Shown: positions 20,001-33,865, counted from the first letter of the stretch. The stretch is 64,000 bases of DNA from Labyrinthula sp. Ha (GCA_015227615.1 JAALGZ010000014.1:992001-1056000); one strand, 5' to 3'. Numbers and translations: made by a program. The notes: generated from the sequence alone by a model not told the origin.

Positions 20001-23000
20001 TATTTACTAGAACATACTACATAATAATTTACACATATTTCTTGTGCTTATGACAGGTTGAAATTATATTGCAAAGAGATAATTTTATTATAAGAAGGTT
20101 AATGACATTGTCTTTTTTTGGCTTCATATCCAAGGCTAAATAGATTCTTTTGTTTAAAGCTCGAGAAATTCTTAGTATTTTGGGGTAAAAATTAGCGGTG
20201 CACTATATATACTTATTCTTGAAATTATCTAATCTTTTGCTATAAGCAAGGAAAATCAATTTTATTTGGAATAAAGGGCGCAGTCTGCCATAAAATTACA
20301 TCGAAAAATCGATAATTCTCATCCTCATTCTACACATATTATAGAGATTTGTTTAGATTTCAGTAGAATTTTCTAGAATTCACAAGCTCTCTTTAATTAC
20401 TTCTTCTAGAATATTCCATCATACATCTAATATTTCTGGGAGCATGCCTTGAACGTTGGAAATTTTCCCCATTGTGTATTTCGTATGTACCCAATGTTGC
20501 ATTCAATATCAATGTAAAAAAAGTAGAAAGTCCAATATAGAGCCTATCTCTAGGACCAATTATCCACCCTGGGTTTATATTTATTTTAGCAGTGGTGTAA
20601 AGACATGGAATTTGATCTATATAAGTAATGGAGAGTTATAGAATCTCGCGTGCACAACTTTCTGCTAGGTTTTATGGTTTAGGTAGATACACAGCAACAC
20701 CCTTAAATGTAACCCAGCTGAATCTGTTTTCCATACATTTTTTCTTGCTTCTTAAAATTTTACCCTATCCATTCTAAAATTAAATTTACATACCACTACA
20801 TTTAATAATACAGGGTGGTTGATAGCTTGAAACCCAAATTCTTAGAATCAGAGAACAAACTTAAACAAACAAAGTTCTCGAATTTTAATGTGTTGGAGAA
20901 AATAGCGTAATGAATTTAAAGAACCTGATGCATTTTTTAGGACAACCAGTTAAACCAAGACTGAAGATAGGCCAATTTTTTTGCGTATATTATATATATA
21001 CCATCCAATAAGGAGATTTATATTTCTATGAAAACTTCGGACATCTCGTTTTGAAGTATAATTTTATTAGTACATCTCAGGATGCTCAATAGAGGGGTTT
21101 ATTTTAGATACTGCTATCAAATTATTGGTGAAAAGAGATAAAAGTCGGTAAGAAGGAAACTCTAAAATAAGTTGAATAAACAGAATTAGGAATAATATAA
21201 ATCGATCGTTTATCCTTTATCCCTAAAAATCTCAATCTTGTATAGACTTCATTTATAACCATTTATCTAAATGTTCTAATAAGATGTTCAGTTGTATCGA
21301 GATAAGTAATCCTAATAGATTGAAAGTGGAAAAAATAGATTCTGCCATCACAGAGAGAGAAAAATAAAAATATGTAGTACGTTAAAATCACTCTTTCTCT
21401 ATATCTCGATGACCATAAAATACTTTAACAGTACATTCAGCAATTGATTATATTTTTCGTTGTACAAAAACTTTATATCTGAGAAAGTTTACATCTCTAT
21501 CAAGTTGCTAAATGCATTAACAAAAACTTAAGGGGCAAATAAATTAACTAAAACACAGTCTTCGATCATTGGGGTACTATTAACACTTTCACTACCAACA
21601 GTAGTTGAGGATGTTACGCCAATTGTGATATTGTGGACACATATATGGATAACATTCTGGCAAGCCTCTCTCTTTAGTAGTTAATACTTATTGTTTTATT
21701 GATTTCCTTTTATTGGATTTTGTATTTATACATATTGCATTGGTATTTCTAGATTCAAGAAAATGGGTTGAAGGTGGTAATTTGATTTTGTTACTATACA
21801 AACATTGCATTCACTGAACAAAAATATTTTCCGTTAAAATATTATATAACACCAAATATTTGTAACAAAATGATTTCTTCAATAGATGATTTAACCCAGT
21901 TTTATGCGAGGATCTTAAGATCTCGACATTCATATTTAAACTACCTGGTAAGGCTTTCAGCCACTCTCAGTTGTCCCTTAAAATTATAGGCACTTGGTTC
22001 TGGCATCAGGGAAGAACCATACTTTTTTGCCATGGGAGTTATGTCTCACATTTGAATTCTTTCATTGCACCTTTATTCATATACTGCCATAAAACAGGTA
22101 AAAGGGAATTTAACTTATAGAAGGTGATATATGAATCCACGACTTATTTGAACATTAGTAGCGTGGACTTATTTTAGTAATAAGCCGCTGCAAGACCTAT
22201 CCAATATTATTCTGATATAGTGACACTGTCATTTTATTATGGTTTTCGTCAAGAAAATTCAATTAGGAAGTATGTTCCATAATCTTTATTGATTCTGAAG
22301 AAATGTTGAACTGAAAACGCTGGAGAAAAAAGTATCAGTGTCAAGTTCACCTGAAAAAATTAATTAATACAGTCGCTGTATAGACTACCTTCTTAATTAT
22401 AATAGTTTGTTTAAGAAAATTAAGTTAATCCCTCAGAATAGTATTCAATATATGTCAAAACATAGATGAATGATCCCAAGAATATTGAAATATTCTATAT
22501 TATATATGTAGATGTTGCCACATCTTTTTTTGGGTATGCCCTTCATTTCACCTAGAATTTATTAATGTGACAAATGGTAATTTCTCTGGCAATATTGTAA
22601 AAAAAATAGCCAATTTAAACTCATTATAACTAAGCACATGTCATCGAAGATGGATATACCCATAGGCTAGTGCATAAGTATATACCAAGCATGCCATTAA
22701 TCTTATTTCTCAGCAGTATTCTTAGAAACATTGGTCCTCGTTTAATCTAAATTTATAATTTACAATTGCCATTTAATTATGAAGGAAATCTATAAGATTA
22801 GGAAAACTGATATGAGAACGTGGACATGTTCCTTCAATTCTAGCGAAAGGTTTTGATCTTAGAACAGAGCTGCTGCAGCAGCAATCATAATTTTCCTGTA
22901 TCGTTAATGAGGCCGTTACAAAAAACTCCAAAGTAGTATATTGCATACAAGGCTTAAGAATAGTTTTTGATATTTTTTCTTGTTTTATGTATCATCGGTT

Positions 23001-26000
23001 TTATTTTATGTGGCTAAGATAAGATCAAGGCAACTGCTACCTGCTTCCTACTAAGGGATTATCACTTTTCACATGTAATCAAAAATGAAAGGAATAGATT
23101 TGGGGTAAGTTCCTTTTAATAATTAAATAAAAATTGCCATTTGATTATTAAATACAAAGATTATGAAGGTAGCATAAATAAAACTTCTATTAATACAAAA
23201 TGAAACGCTGAGATATATATCACCTGTTGGGAAAAGAATTGCTCTACCGTATGGAAATTGTTTAGCAAATAATATAACTATTTAATTAAATCCTTGAAAA
23301 ATCTTAGGAGCAGACATAATGTTAGGAGATTTAATATTGATTCAAAGTTTATGGCGCGTTTATTTATACAAGGATATTATAGGAGTATAATGTTTTGAAA
23401 TTTCAACATGTTCATTTCCTTGTAAAAAATAATAATCTTAGGGCATTTTTTTAAGAAAATTACAGTATAATTTTCTGAGAAAGAATCACAGTAAGAGTCT
23501 GAAAGGATATACCAAGCATATGATTACAAAAGATTTTATGTACAAGGATACAGCGTACGTTTATCTATTAAATCTTTGAAGTTGTTGAAGCTCGAATGAA
23601 CTGTAAACTCATATAGTGCATCAACGCCGAACTAATGGTTCCTTATACAAAATTAAGCTTAATGGTAAGACTAAATTTCATCAAGCACTTTTAGGGAAGA
23701 CTAGACTCCTAATTTCTACAGTCAGGAGCTAGTCTTAGGTCTCTACCTAGAAAAAAGAACTCCACCGCTTGTGCTAACTATATCGGCTTCTCGGGTTTTT
23801 ATTTTCTTCGCCGATTACAATATGTCAAAAAATCTTGATCATAGCGGGGGTCATTGCGGGTTGGAGTTTTCTTCAAGCTCATATGGTGGGATTGAATACA
23901 ATTTTTCTATGTTTCTAATTTTATGGACTGAATTCAAGTCTCATATTAACTTAGTTGGTTATATGTTATTTCTAGTATAACTTTTCATTGCGTAGGGGCA
24001 TATCTCGTATATCTTCTACTTAGGAAGTGTAAATCAAGAAAACTTACATGCCTTTTGTCGGCCAACTTTTCCTTGGTGTTAAAAAAAGAAACTATTATTA
24101 GCCCTTGTAGAGGGAGAGAATAAAAAATGGGAGACAGTTGGTCATCTGCTATTAAAAGACGGGCTGAAGATTTCTTCCAAGAACTTGAATTTAACCACAC
24201 CTTCAACTAAGGTATCTCTTAGCTAAATTCGATCTTTCTTTTAATCAAGATTTTCTTCAAGAACCTGTGCCATGTAATAATATCACATATTAAATACACG
24301 TAAAAATAATCTAATGGTTTTAACCTCTCCTCAAGTGTTGTTTATCTAGTGTGTACAAGTTTACCATTCAAAAATAAGGTTTCTAATCAAAAATTCGTTC
24401 AAGAATAACCAAAAAACCCATCTCTTATCCGAAGTGTCTTTTCTAGTAAATTTAGGTTGTAGGAGTCTCGGAGATTCTTATTTGCGTATTTATAGTGTAG
24501 TTTTAGAATGTGAAAGATATTAGTACTTGTGACAAAACCTACTCCGCGACTAGTACAGACTTGGTTTAATAACATCGTGATATAACAAACGAATGTTGAA
24601 GTTTTTTAATTAACTTTGAGTGATTTTAGATTGTCCCAGTCACATGGAGTGACTTTTTATATTATCATGAGTATCATTTGAGATGTTGTCATTTGGTCTA
24701 CTTTTTCTGATATTTACGTACTTTAGATTCTGTTATTTCAAGGGCTTTCAAACCTTGCTGGTATTTCATTTTCATATTGTTACTTTTCTCCGGTCCTTCA
24801 AACTCAAACACATTTTCCTGATTTTATCCATTCATAATTTAATCCACTGAAAAATTGGAATCAATTTTCACATTAGTTTGAAGATAGTACTATATAAGAA
24901 TATTTTCAACGCTTCATCCGGTTCTCCATATCAAAACGTTACTCCTATAAAATATGCGAGGCAACGTTCATTTCCTGGAAATAAACTTCCGAACTCGTCT
25001 ATACACGTCATGTTACGGGACCATCTGATACATTTGCTATGGGTTTCGGGGGCTGCAAGAATGAAGCAACAAAATATCTGGGTGGTTTGATACCTGTCCA
25101 TGTGACCCAAATATCATTTGACATATATATCGTGAAATCCACGAATCTCTAATATCAAATGGTGAAAATCTAATTCCAAAAAAAAATCAGAGCTCAAAGC
25201 TGCTGATAATATCATTTTAATTTTGCTAATTTTTCTTTAAACAGTACCCATAAATTCCAGGATTAATAATTTAGCAGAACTTTTAATGATCAAGGAGAAT
25301 AGGTTAATCTCAGCTTATTCTTAGTTTTCTCGAGACTTTTTGAGAAATTTTCAAAAACCTGTTAAGGTTATAAGATTTAGATATTTTTTTTGTAAATAAA
25401 AAAACAACGCGATGAGTTCTAGTCAGCTGCTAATTGGTAAAAGGGATGTTCCTTAAATTTTACCTGGAAACGGACAAGTCTAGGTGTAGTTGTATAAAAT
25501 ATAGACGAAAAGCTTGGGTCTACTAACTTTAGTAAAATATGGAAATGTTATACAGTCACTGCGAAAAAAGAATTCCGTATTTCTGGTTATTCAAACTATG
25601 AGCTAGGAATGTTAAAAAAATATGCTTTAGCTCCTACGAAGAGAGCTATTAACTGCGACCTATCATCATCTTTAGCATTTTCTAATGGTTAACAACAATT
25701 GGAACCTAAGCATAATAATTACTTGCCCAAAGCTAAGTTAGGCACGAAAGTTAAAGGTTATTAGCACTAGGCAGTATCTTGAAAGTTTCAAAAAAAACGC
25801 CTAAAGGGTTTAGATTTTTTAAAGATAGATTTTTGATACTATCAATGGCGTAACCAGTCAACATCATAAAAAATCTATTCGTAACAGATTTAAAATCTCA
25901 AGTTAGGTTGACAACCTGAAGAAACACGGAGACTTGTAACCTTTTGTACACCTTATGGGATAGATGACACAAACATGAAACTTAGTTATCATATAAATAC

Positions 26001-27811
26001 GAATAGGCACCTCAATAGAGCAAGATATGTAGCTTGAGCTTACTAGCAGAGCATTTAAGAGGTATTATCTTCCTGCTAAATACTAGGTTATTTGGTTTGG
26101 ATGAAGTCCCTAATTGAAATATAACAATTAATCTTCGAAGCGCCTTAATTAACAATGCCTTGAGTCAGCAAAGTGTTTGAACTAAACTTTAATTTGCTTT
26201 TTTGAAGGAGCTCCGCCCTTACATAACATTTACACTTGTTTAATGTATGCCTTTTAGTTGTCAAAATGTGCCCGCCTAAATTTCTGTGAGTCTATGTACT
26301 AACTTAACTTTGAGTTACATTTTTTAGTTTCCTCGTGAGAACTTATGTTTTACTAACTGATTGGTTTAGGTCTCAAATGAGTTAATGTTTCCCAATAGAA
26401 AACTCTAAGAGTTTGTCTTTTAAGTTTTACACCATTGGATTTCTAGTTTTTGTATAATTTAGTAAATGCTTACATCATAGTTAGGGTTTCTTATCGTATC
26501 GTTAATAGCGATAATTCATGGTAATTTTCCGATATTTTTGCTTAACGTCAATACGTTAGGGAAAATTTGGATTTTCCCGATGGTTAACGGTAAGCACAAT
26601 AAGAAACCTTCTTTACACACTTAAAGAACTTGTGTCACCTAAGGAGTTAGTTGCAAATAAATAGTACAGTTATTAATTATCACATGTTTACAGGGTTATC
26701 ACACAAACAGCAACCTATGGCTTAATCTAAGAGTACACTTCATTGACCAAACCAACAACGAAAAAAACGTAGGATTCTGTCCAATACTCATTGATACTTA
26801 AAATTGGTCTATAATTTATCATGCTCTGAGGGTAAAATTTAGGATCTCATCGACGTATAAGGAAACTCCCCAGTACTTTAATCGCTTTTCTTGATATTCC
26901 CAACCAACAGCCGTATTACTGAGATAAAAATGAAAAAAGTAGGTATTATTATTTAGTTTTCAGAGCTCATGGAAGTAATTTAAACATATGTAGAAACAAA
27001 ATAATCAATGTTCAGTCTTTGAATAGTCCATAATTTTAAACGTAGTATTTACATGAAGAATAAATATTGATGATGCTCCTTATAGTTGCTTTCGCATATA
27101 ACTGAAAACTGCAATTCTAGCTTAGATATTCTGAAGTAAACCATACTGTTAAAATGATCTTTATTTGTTAATTATTATAATTGTGTATCGCTTAAAGTCG
27201 AAAATATCAATTCTTGTTGCTAGTATTCAAACTATGTAAATGTATTGTTAATCTGATTAGAATATATTCTTATGATTAACAATGTTGGTTAAGGGATTTC
27301 AAACCTGATGAGCAAAATACATCTGAAAAAAATGAATTATTTTTGCAATTCAAAAAAGTTAACTATTCATCAAAATTTTAGTTTATTAGTGAAACTTCGC
27401 AGTTCTCTTGCTCAAATGGAAACCGAGAAAGAGTTATTACTCCATATACGAGTGGAACAGTCAAAGCTCCGGCGAACTATTCGGAGTATCTGAAGCAGCT
27501 TTCCTATATGCTTTTATGAATCAAGTTCCACACGTTTGATTTCAAATCAGCATAAGAAACACCCCTTCAAACACAGATAGGGTAAAATGTTAACCAACGA
27601 GGGTTCTTGCACTCATAACTTACATTTTTATACGTAAGAATCTGCCATCACTGCACTTAGAATTCAATTGGCCCTAAACCTCTATGTTCTCCAGAGTCAT
27701 CAAAGTTTCACCACCGCACTTTTCAATATTAGTAACAAGAAGGAATCTAAGCTAACCATTCACGAAACTGTAATTACATCTGCGGTTCATTAAAAGCTCA
27801 GTAATAGCGTC
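17039..27811. other. 10.8-kb AT-rich gene desert
   Basis: Only short ORFs (under about 75 codons) with compositions expected of random AT-rich sequence, and none with recognisable motifs. I saw no rRNA, tRNA, satellite or LTR structure. A fold-back region at 26483-26609 is listed separately. A 61-codon + strand frame at 27308-27493 with a Lys/Glu/Leu-rich end is the only mildly protein-like stretch. Confidence 0.6.
26483..26609. repeat. Imperfect fold-back sequence, possible MITE remnant
   Basis: AGGGTTTCTTAT at 26483-26494 is matched in inverted orientation by ATAAGAAACCT at 26599-26609. Inside lies a second perfect stem, GGAAAAT/ATTTTCC, and both arms contain CGTTAA. The total is about 127 bp. 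No clear target duplication is seen. Confidence 0.3.
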
Positions 27812-28938
27812 TCATAGCATAAGTTTATCCAGAGCTTGATCTTCGATAGGAAAATCGAGTTCAAGCTGACAAAACGCCTCTTGTGCACCTTCACCTGTCC
27901 TTCTAGCAAAAGTTTTCATTGTGTATCGTTTCCCTTGATGAACATATATACTACGAAGCCAAATAGATCCTGCTGACAGCAACAATGGCAGAGTTAATCT
28001 TCGCACTTGAAGAAATTGTACTATGCTTGAAACCATATACATTACATGAGTAGTTGAACCAAACAAGGCCTCGAAATTATCATCCCTGCATACAACTCTC
28101 TCTGAATTGAGAGCAAGTGCAAGAAAAGTTATAGGATCTAAGAGATAAAAGGAAAAACAAAACCAGCACTGTTTTTTGAAATATTGATCTTGTGCAGATA
28201 TGAGGATAAAGCTTGGGGTAGGAAATAAGAGGTTGAACCTAATTGGTTAATGAAATATGCAATCGCCGGGTAAGAAAAATGAAGAGATGCTTTGGCCGCT
28301 TCTTTAAGGTATATTTTCATTTGCTCCTCTGAGACTTGAAGCAAATCCTGTACTATTTTCTCACTTTCCTTAAGTCTCGGGTATGGAGATAAACTCCTAT
28401 TCTCCTTTAATAGAGCCTGAAATTAACATCATAATAAAAAATACAGCATTTTTTTGAACCAGTCTTCTTCTCATGGTATCCTTAAGGAAAAGGAAACCCG
28501 TGAAACCATCCTCCCTTGTTATTACGTCTGAATCCTTTGGATGTTCCCGACACAACAGCAAAAGGATCAACGGGTTTTCCTTTCTCACTTACCGAGCGTA
28601 ATTTTCTCATCAAACTTTTTTCTACATCCTGATGAAACGGTAGGCCACCATCGGCAGCCCGAATATGGGCCTGTATAGCTCTTCTAAATGCGCCTACAGG
28701 GTGGTTTTGTCAGCCAACGGATGACTAACCGAAGTATATTAATCTAACTCGGAAAAAGTGACCCCTGTTTGAGTCACAGCGAATTCCCGATTGAGTGTTC
28801 TCTGTTAAACCTAAATGCCCAAGATACTTTACACTCGTAAAGTAAGCAAACTCGGGTCTTCTTTCTATTCCGGTGAAGTATGAACAAATGTAACTGATTG
28901 TATCTCGGTAATCGACCTCTCGAAATACCACAATCTGT
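27812..28938 (-). CDS. Unrecognised multi-exon gene, five exons with consistent phases
   Basis: Five consecutive open segments on the minus strand join in frame if four GT...AG introns are removed: 28694-28729 (36 nt), 28535-28592 (58 nt, donor GTAAGTGAG), 28417-28459 (43 nt, ...ATTTCAG) and 28138-28163 (26 nt, ...CTCTTAG). The phases are 1, 0, 0 and 1 and agree throughout. Exons run about 28730-28938, 28593-28693, 28460-28534, 28164-28416 and 27812-28137, giving roughly 318 residues. The product is well mixed in composition, for example FRRAIQAHIRAADGGLPFHQ, LKESEKIVQDLLQVSEEQMK and GSIWLRSIYVHQGKRYTM. I see no signal peptide and do not recognise the family. The 5' end is open: no ATG is found in the first segment, so one or more upstream exons are likely. 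A gene fossil or a gene borne by an unknown element is the alternative. Confidence 0.5.
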
Positions 28939-30357
28939 TATTTGTTTTTGTTGGTTTTCTTAATTAATCTCTGCATTAATTGCCCAAAAACATAGATACG
29001 ACCTAACCTAATAATCTACCTAAGAAAAGCACGTAGAAACTACGGGTACTATAACCACAACTCTACCATCTATATATACTAATGGTTAACCGGCACAAGT
29101 CATAAAAACTAAAATTAAGGAATCCACACATGCTTCAATTTACTTTTTCTCGACTGTACCCAGCACGTAAAACAATCTCTTGATAGGATGTTTTCCTTTA
29201 TCAGTTGCTATAAGAATAAAACTTAAAATAAATGCTACACCAACGTGGTTTCTCTGCGTGAAGGCATAGAAGACATCTAATGAACTCGTACGTTTTGGTG
29301 AGCCCTCAACACGCATTTTCTTCGATAAATTTTCTCTTTGATTACTTACTAAACGGACTAGAAGATAAAGCAAGAGTTAAACTTAGTATCGTACTTAAGG
29401 GGAATTTGATATGTTCCAGGATTACATGTCTCGACTCTCGAGTCATAACCAACAGAATAGATAGGAATAGGTCAAAGAACAAATTTATCAACTCATTATC
29501 GATAAGACAATCCTTGATTATTTGCTAACACAAATATTGTTGAACATTTGATATCGATAAGTCATATTGATAATGTTACCGAAACAAAATCATTTTTTGG
29601 TTATTTAATATTTTATACAGCGAAATTCTTGAGATTAAAGATGAATAGAACAAAATATTAAGAATTGAAATTAAACCCCTTTATCTAATCCAAAAAAACA
29701 TCTTTCTTGCATTGGTAACTTTGGTTTACGTTTTCTTGTTAGCTCATAAGCTAATTCTTCCTTTCGTTCTTGTTAGAGTAATAATGTTTTGGTAGCTGAT
29801 GTTCAAAGTATGAAATAAGGGGTTCAGTTTAACCCTGATTCCTGCTTTGCGCTGCTTCCAATTTAAACATAATGAACTTTTTTATCCATTTCTCTCAAGA
29901 ATAAGTCAGATGAAAGTATGCATTCTCCTTTTCAAACCCCGGAGCTAGACTATATGAAAGTTTAGTATTTAACCGACTGAAGAGGTATGTGCAAATAATA
30001 ATATTATTTCCAGAGACTTAATAGTTAAAAAAAGAATGGGAAGCATGCTATCAAATTTCAAGTTACTTAATATTCTTCATAGTTTATACCTTAGTATATT
30101 AATCAAGTTTTCTTGAGCATGATTTGCATTTTTCTAGCTAGCTTGTGGAAGTTTTTTTGTTGAAAAAAATAGCATAATAAAAAAAATACCGGATAATATG
30201 AATTTGAAAAGATATTCATTCCTAACAGTAAACTGTATATCTTACCTATCTTTATTCTAGACTACTTTTAGACGAGTAATTCTATTGAAAATGTTAGTGT
30301 CGAAAAACTGTATACCGTTAGAGTTCCTATTATAGTCTTATTGAAATTTATAACCAT
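28939..30357. other. Mostly noncoding interval upstream of the LINE
   Basis: AT-rich from about 29.4 kb onward. Between 29140 and 29316 the minus strand has a 58-codon ATG-started frame, listed separately. Otherwise I see no gene. It probably includes missing 5' exons of the gene at 27.8-28.9 kb. Confidence 0.5.
29140..29316 (-). CDS. Possible small ORF or upstream exon, one hydrophobic segment
   Basis: A 58-codon frame starting MRVEGSPKRTSS. It has a membrane-like stretch VGVAFILSFILIA and a basic end (KGKHPIKRLFYVL). Its last codons run into AAAAAGTAAAT, a plausible splice donor, so it may be an upstream exon of the unrecognised gene below 28.94 kb. I could not find an acceptor that fits the phase. 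Unrecognised. Confidence 0.22.
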   Translation of the reverse strand: MRVEGSPKRTSSLDVFYAFTQRNHVGVAFILSFILIATDKGKHPIKRLFYVLGTVEKK

Positions 30358-30411
30358 TATCGATATGTAAAGTTTTTGGGAAACGGAAAATATGGAAACA
30401 AAGAAACCGTT

Positions 30412-31320
30412 ATGAGTTCCGGCAACACTCAGGCAGTCGAAAGACAGTCACCAGTCAATGAAGCGCAAGATTCCAGAGCAATTTCAATTGTCTCTGTGAA
30501 TGTTGACCGTCTCACCTCGTACAAGCTCAGGTCTATCGAGGAATATACCCTAACTGCCAATACAAACGTCCTTGCAATACAGGAAGTTGGTAGTAAAGGA
30601 GTGGAATACCTCGAAAGAGCGAGCTTCTCTAGACTAAACTGGTTTACAACAGATATCTCTAAGAATAAAGACACAGAAAAAAACAAAATCAATATTTTAG
30701 CAACATACTTCAACAGGAACATGGACAAAGAAACAGAAAAAGTATTTGATGAAGATAGAATTTTAGGTGTTAAAACTAAACTTAACTCTAGAAGCTATTA
30801 CATCATCAATATCTATGCACCACACGTAGGAAAAACAGCAAAAGAATACAGCCAGTTTCTAACAAGACTCCATAAAGCAATCTCACTGAAAAGGAAGAAA
30901 GACCTCATGATAATTCTAGGCGACTGGAACGCTCAAATACGGCACAACGAAGTGATAAGCAATGGAAACTACGGATACACGACAAGAACGAACAGGAACG
31001 GCCAAATACTTCGGGAGTTTTTGAACAAGTACAACCTGGCCATCGCCAACTCATACTTCGCTAGTGGTGCAAAGAATACAAATAGTCATTTAACATACTA
31101 TTCAAAGCATAAGAATAATCAGAAACGCTCAGAAATAGATTTCATCATAGCGTGTAAAGGCAGCATCCCACTATTCCGAAAAATTCGGATAAAAAGAAAA
31201 CTAGGAGAGAAAATCCACAATAGAACAGAGTTTGATCATCAACCAGTTGAAGCACTAATCTCACAAAAGTTCAGGAAATACTGCAACCAAAACCCAAAGA
31301 TGCACCGAAACTACAAATAG
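30412..31320 (+). pseudogene. LINE endonuclease domain segment
   Basis: About 300 codons opening the LINE ORF from the first ATG. The endonuclease motifs SVNVD, IQEVGS, NIYAPHVG, GDWNAQI and SEIDFIIA, followed by EFDHQPVEALI, correspond to the conserved blocks of exonuclease-endonuclease-phosphatase folds, with the terminal DHxP motif present as DHQP. A TAG ends this segment, but the same frame stays open for about 100 codons beyond it, so the stop is a point change. The domain itself looks intact. Confidence 0.8.
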
Positions 31321-31645
31321 TTCTTCAAAATTGACGCAAACCGTTGGAAACTAAACCAAGAAATACGGCAAGGTTTCGAAGAAGAAATAGCCAAACTCCC
31401 ACCATCCAACAACCCTGGAAAACAGCCAAGACTAAACTTCCAAACATTCAAGTCAACAGTAAAACAAGCCATTGAAAACTGTATCCCACTGGTGGGACAT
31501 GAGCGACTCTACAGAACATCTTCAGATAGAACAGAGACTTTATTTGAAATAAGAAGAAGACTGTGGAAATCCCTAACTGAAAATGAATCTAAAATACTAA
31601 AAAAAGATGATAAGAAAAAGTACCTTAAATGACTACAAAGCCTGA

Positions 31646-32981
31646 TTGGACCTTCAAGTAAGAAGAATAGATACAGCTATGGCAAAGAATGATATCCATG
31701 AAGCTTTCAAACAAGCGGAAAGGATAGTAGGGAAAAAGTGGAAACCTCAACGCACCATTACCATGGAAGATGAAAAATACCTAAACGATAAAAAACGAGT
31801 AAAAGTATTCCAAGAATACCTTGAACTCACTCAAAGAAGCAGAGAAGGAAACATCATGGACACCGAACTGGATATTCCTGAAGCCAAAGCTGAAGATATA
31901 AATATATCGCCTCCAACTTTAGAAGAACTTGAAGAGACGGCGAAAACACTAAAGAACTATAAAGTGCCTGGGCCCGATGGAATCACAAACGAAGTCCTAA
32001 AGAATAACAAAAAGGTATTGAAATACTTGCAGCAACTTGCAGAAGAACTATTTTTAGATCCAAGTGGCCTGAACAAAGATGAGCTTAAATCTCTCTTTCT
32101 ACTGGGAACATCATCTTCCTATACAAAAAGGAAACTATCAACTTCCTTCCAACTATAGGTCAATATCCTTGCTTAACACTTCCTACAAACTAATCACTAA
32201 AATAATAAACAATAGACTAAAGAATACCCTGGAAAGAACAGTAGGAAACTACCAGTCTGGATTTAGAGAGAATACGGGAACTAGACAAAAAATTCAACTC
32301 CTCTTGAACCGCTGTAAACTCAGCCAAATGGAGAACTCGAAGATACTATATCTCTTTATAGATTTCAAAAAAGCTTTCGACTCTTGTAAGCATCCTTTCC
32401 TTGAGCTTAGCTTAAAAGAGAGAAAAGTTTCTGATAACTTTGTCAATATAATTCTTTACCTATATAAATATGCTCCGGTTCAAGTAAAGATAGGAAAATA
32501 TATAAGCGACAGAGTAGAAATAAACAAAGGCGTGCTACAAGGTGATTCACTAAGCCCCAAGTTATTTGTACTTGTACTTGATTCTCTGCTTTGAAGGATA
32601 ATAAAGAAAATAAACTTGAACTTTCCAGAAGCAGAATTCTCCTTTCAAAACATTCTTGGATTTGCTGGCGACCTTTGTATCATGAGTAAAGATAGAAACA
32701 TCTTGAAACACTTTGTTCAATATACAGAAGAGCTCTCACAATTGTCTGGCCTAAAGATAAACACACAGAAAACTCAACTCATGGGAATAGTCAGGAAAAG
32801 GAAGCTCAAAGATAAGCTTTCAGACACGGCAATTCAACAACTGGTCAATAAACACACCTGCACCTCTTGTTCCAGAAACTTCTCGTCAAAAGATGCCCTT
32901 GTGGGACATAAAGCACAGTGTCTTGGACCGGGGATCGCGTTAGTTCGGAGTAGAAAGGGCACTACAGCAACATCCCAATAG
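31646..32981 (+). pseudogene. LINE reverse transcriptase segment with C2HC finger
   Basis: Three overlapping or adjacent frames cover the reverse transcriptase: 31646-32158, 32079-32594 and 32616-32981. Fingers and palm blocks are GPDGI, NYRSISLL, ESGF-like YQSGFREN, FIDFKKAFDS and VLQGDSLSP. The catalytic pair reads FAGD, so the first aspartate is lost. The thumb region is followed by a CxxC...HxxxC finger. Two frame changes and one stop separate the pieces. Confidence 0.8.
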
Positions 32982-33144
32982 AAGAAAACCTGGAAACCAA
33001 CCTTGGAACCATCAAAGGAGTAAAAACCTTTAGATACCTTGGAGTGGATATAACAGTTACAGCTGAAACCCACGTCAACACATTCGCTAGAATATCTCTG
33101 CACAGGAAACCCTTCGCAAACTGCAACCTACACTGAGAAATAAC

Positions 33145-33615
33145 ATGCTGACTGTCAGAAGGAAGGAGAACATAGTAAAAGCACTAGTAGTCTCAAAAAT
33201 CCAATATGACATCGAATTCTGGAACCTGGAAAACAAAGATACATCCAAACCCTTGAACAAACTCTCTAGAGATATAAAACGCACCCTCCTCCAACCTAAT
33301 CCAACGCAGCCACTTGAACACACGAAACAGGCCAATACCCTCAAAGCTGGCGATATAAACATCCTAAAAATATTAAAGGAAAAACAAAAAAGCTGGCTGG
33401 AAACATGCACAACGACAGAAATGGATATGGAGCTGGCAGAATCCTCAAGGAAACTTGAAGCATATCTTTTTCCACAAACTGCTACTCCAACTGAAGACTT
33501 GAACGTACCACTGGAGCATATAAGAGAAGAACTAGAACACCATGAACCATGCCCTCCCCTTCACCCGCCACCACCCGGGGAGAACATGCTAACCCCACCA
33601 CAAACGACACCTTAG
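33145..33615 (+). pseudogene. LINE C-terminal segment
   Basis: A 156-codon frame downstream of the finger. It has ALVVSKIQYDIEFWNLENKD and a charged, helical middle, ending in a proline-rich tail (CPPLHPPPPGENMLTPPQTT). ALVxSKIxYgxE resembles the conserved stretch after the thumb in RTE/L1-type polymerases. The proline-rich end is a plausible true C-terminus of the element's protein. Confidence 0.6.
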
Positions 33616-33865
33616 CTTATCACCCGATAAAACTCCCATGTGCATTTAAGATAACTTCGACCCTCGGTTGCTTCTTGGATGGATAACTGGAGCATGCTTA
33701 TCTGCATCTCTTCATAAACCACGATTATCTTGTAAAATAGAATGATGAGCGACAGTAGAAGTAAAAAACTGGTGCAGGACATCTCGATATGATCAATAAA
33801 GGAACTTGAAACAACTTATTTGATATCAGGAACACTGGATATGACGCACGACAATATCTCAATCT

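Noticed and set aside
23771-23980. A 69-codon + strand frame
   Set aside because: No motif. Aromatic and Ser-rich content fits translated AT-rich noncoding DNA.
24127-24210. A 27-codon + strand ORF beginning MGDSWSSAIKRRAEDFFQEL
   Set aside because: Composition looks protein-like but it is too short, with no splice partner or homologue I can name. The opposite-strand 73-codon frame is no better.
24878-25090. A 70-codon frame that might be transposase debris
   Set aside because: No DDE/D or HTH pattern on either strand and no inverted repeats around it.
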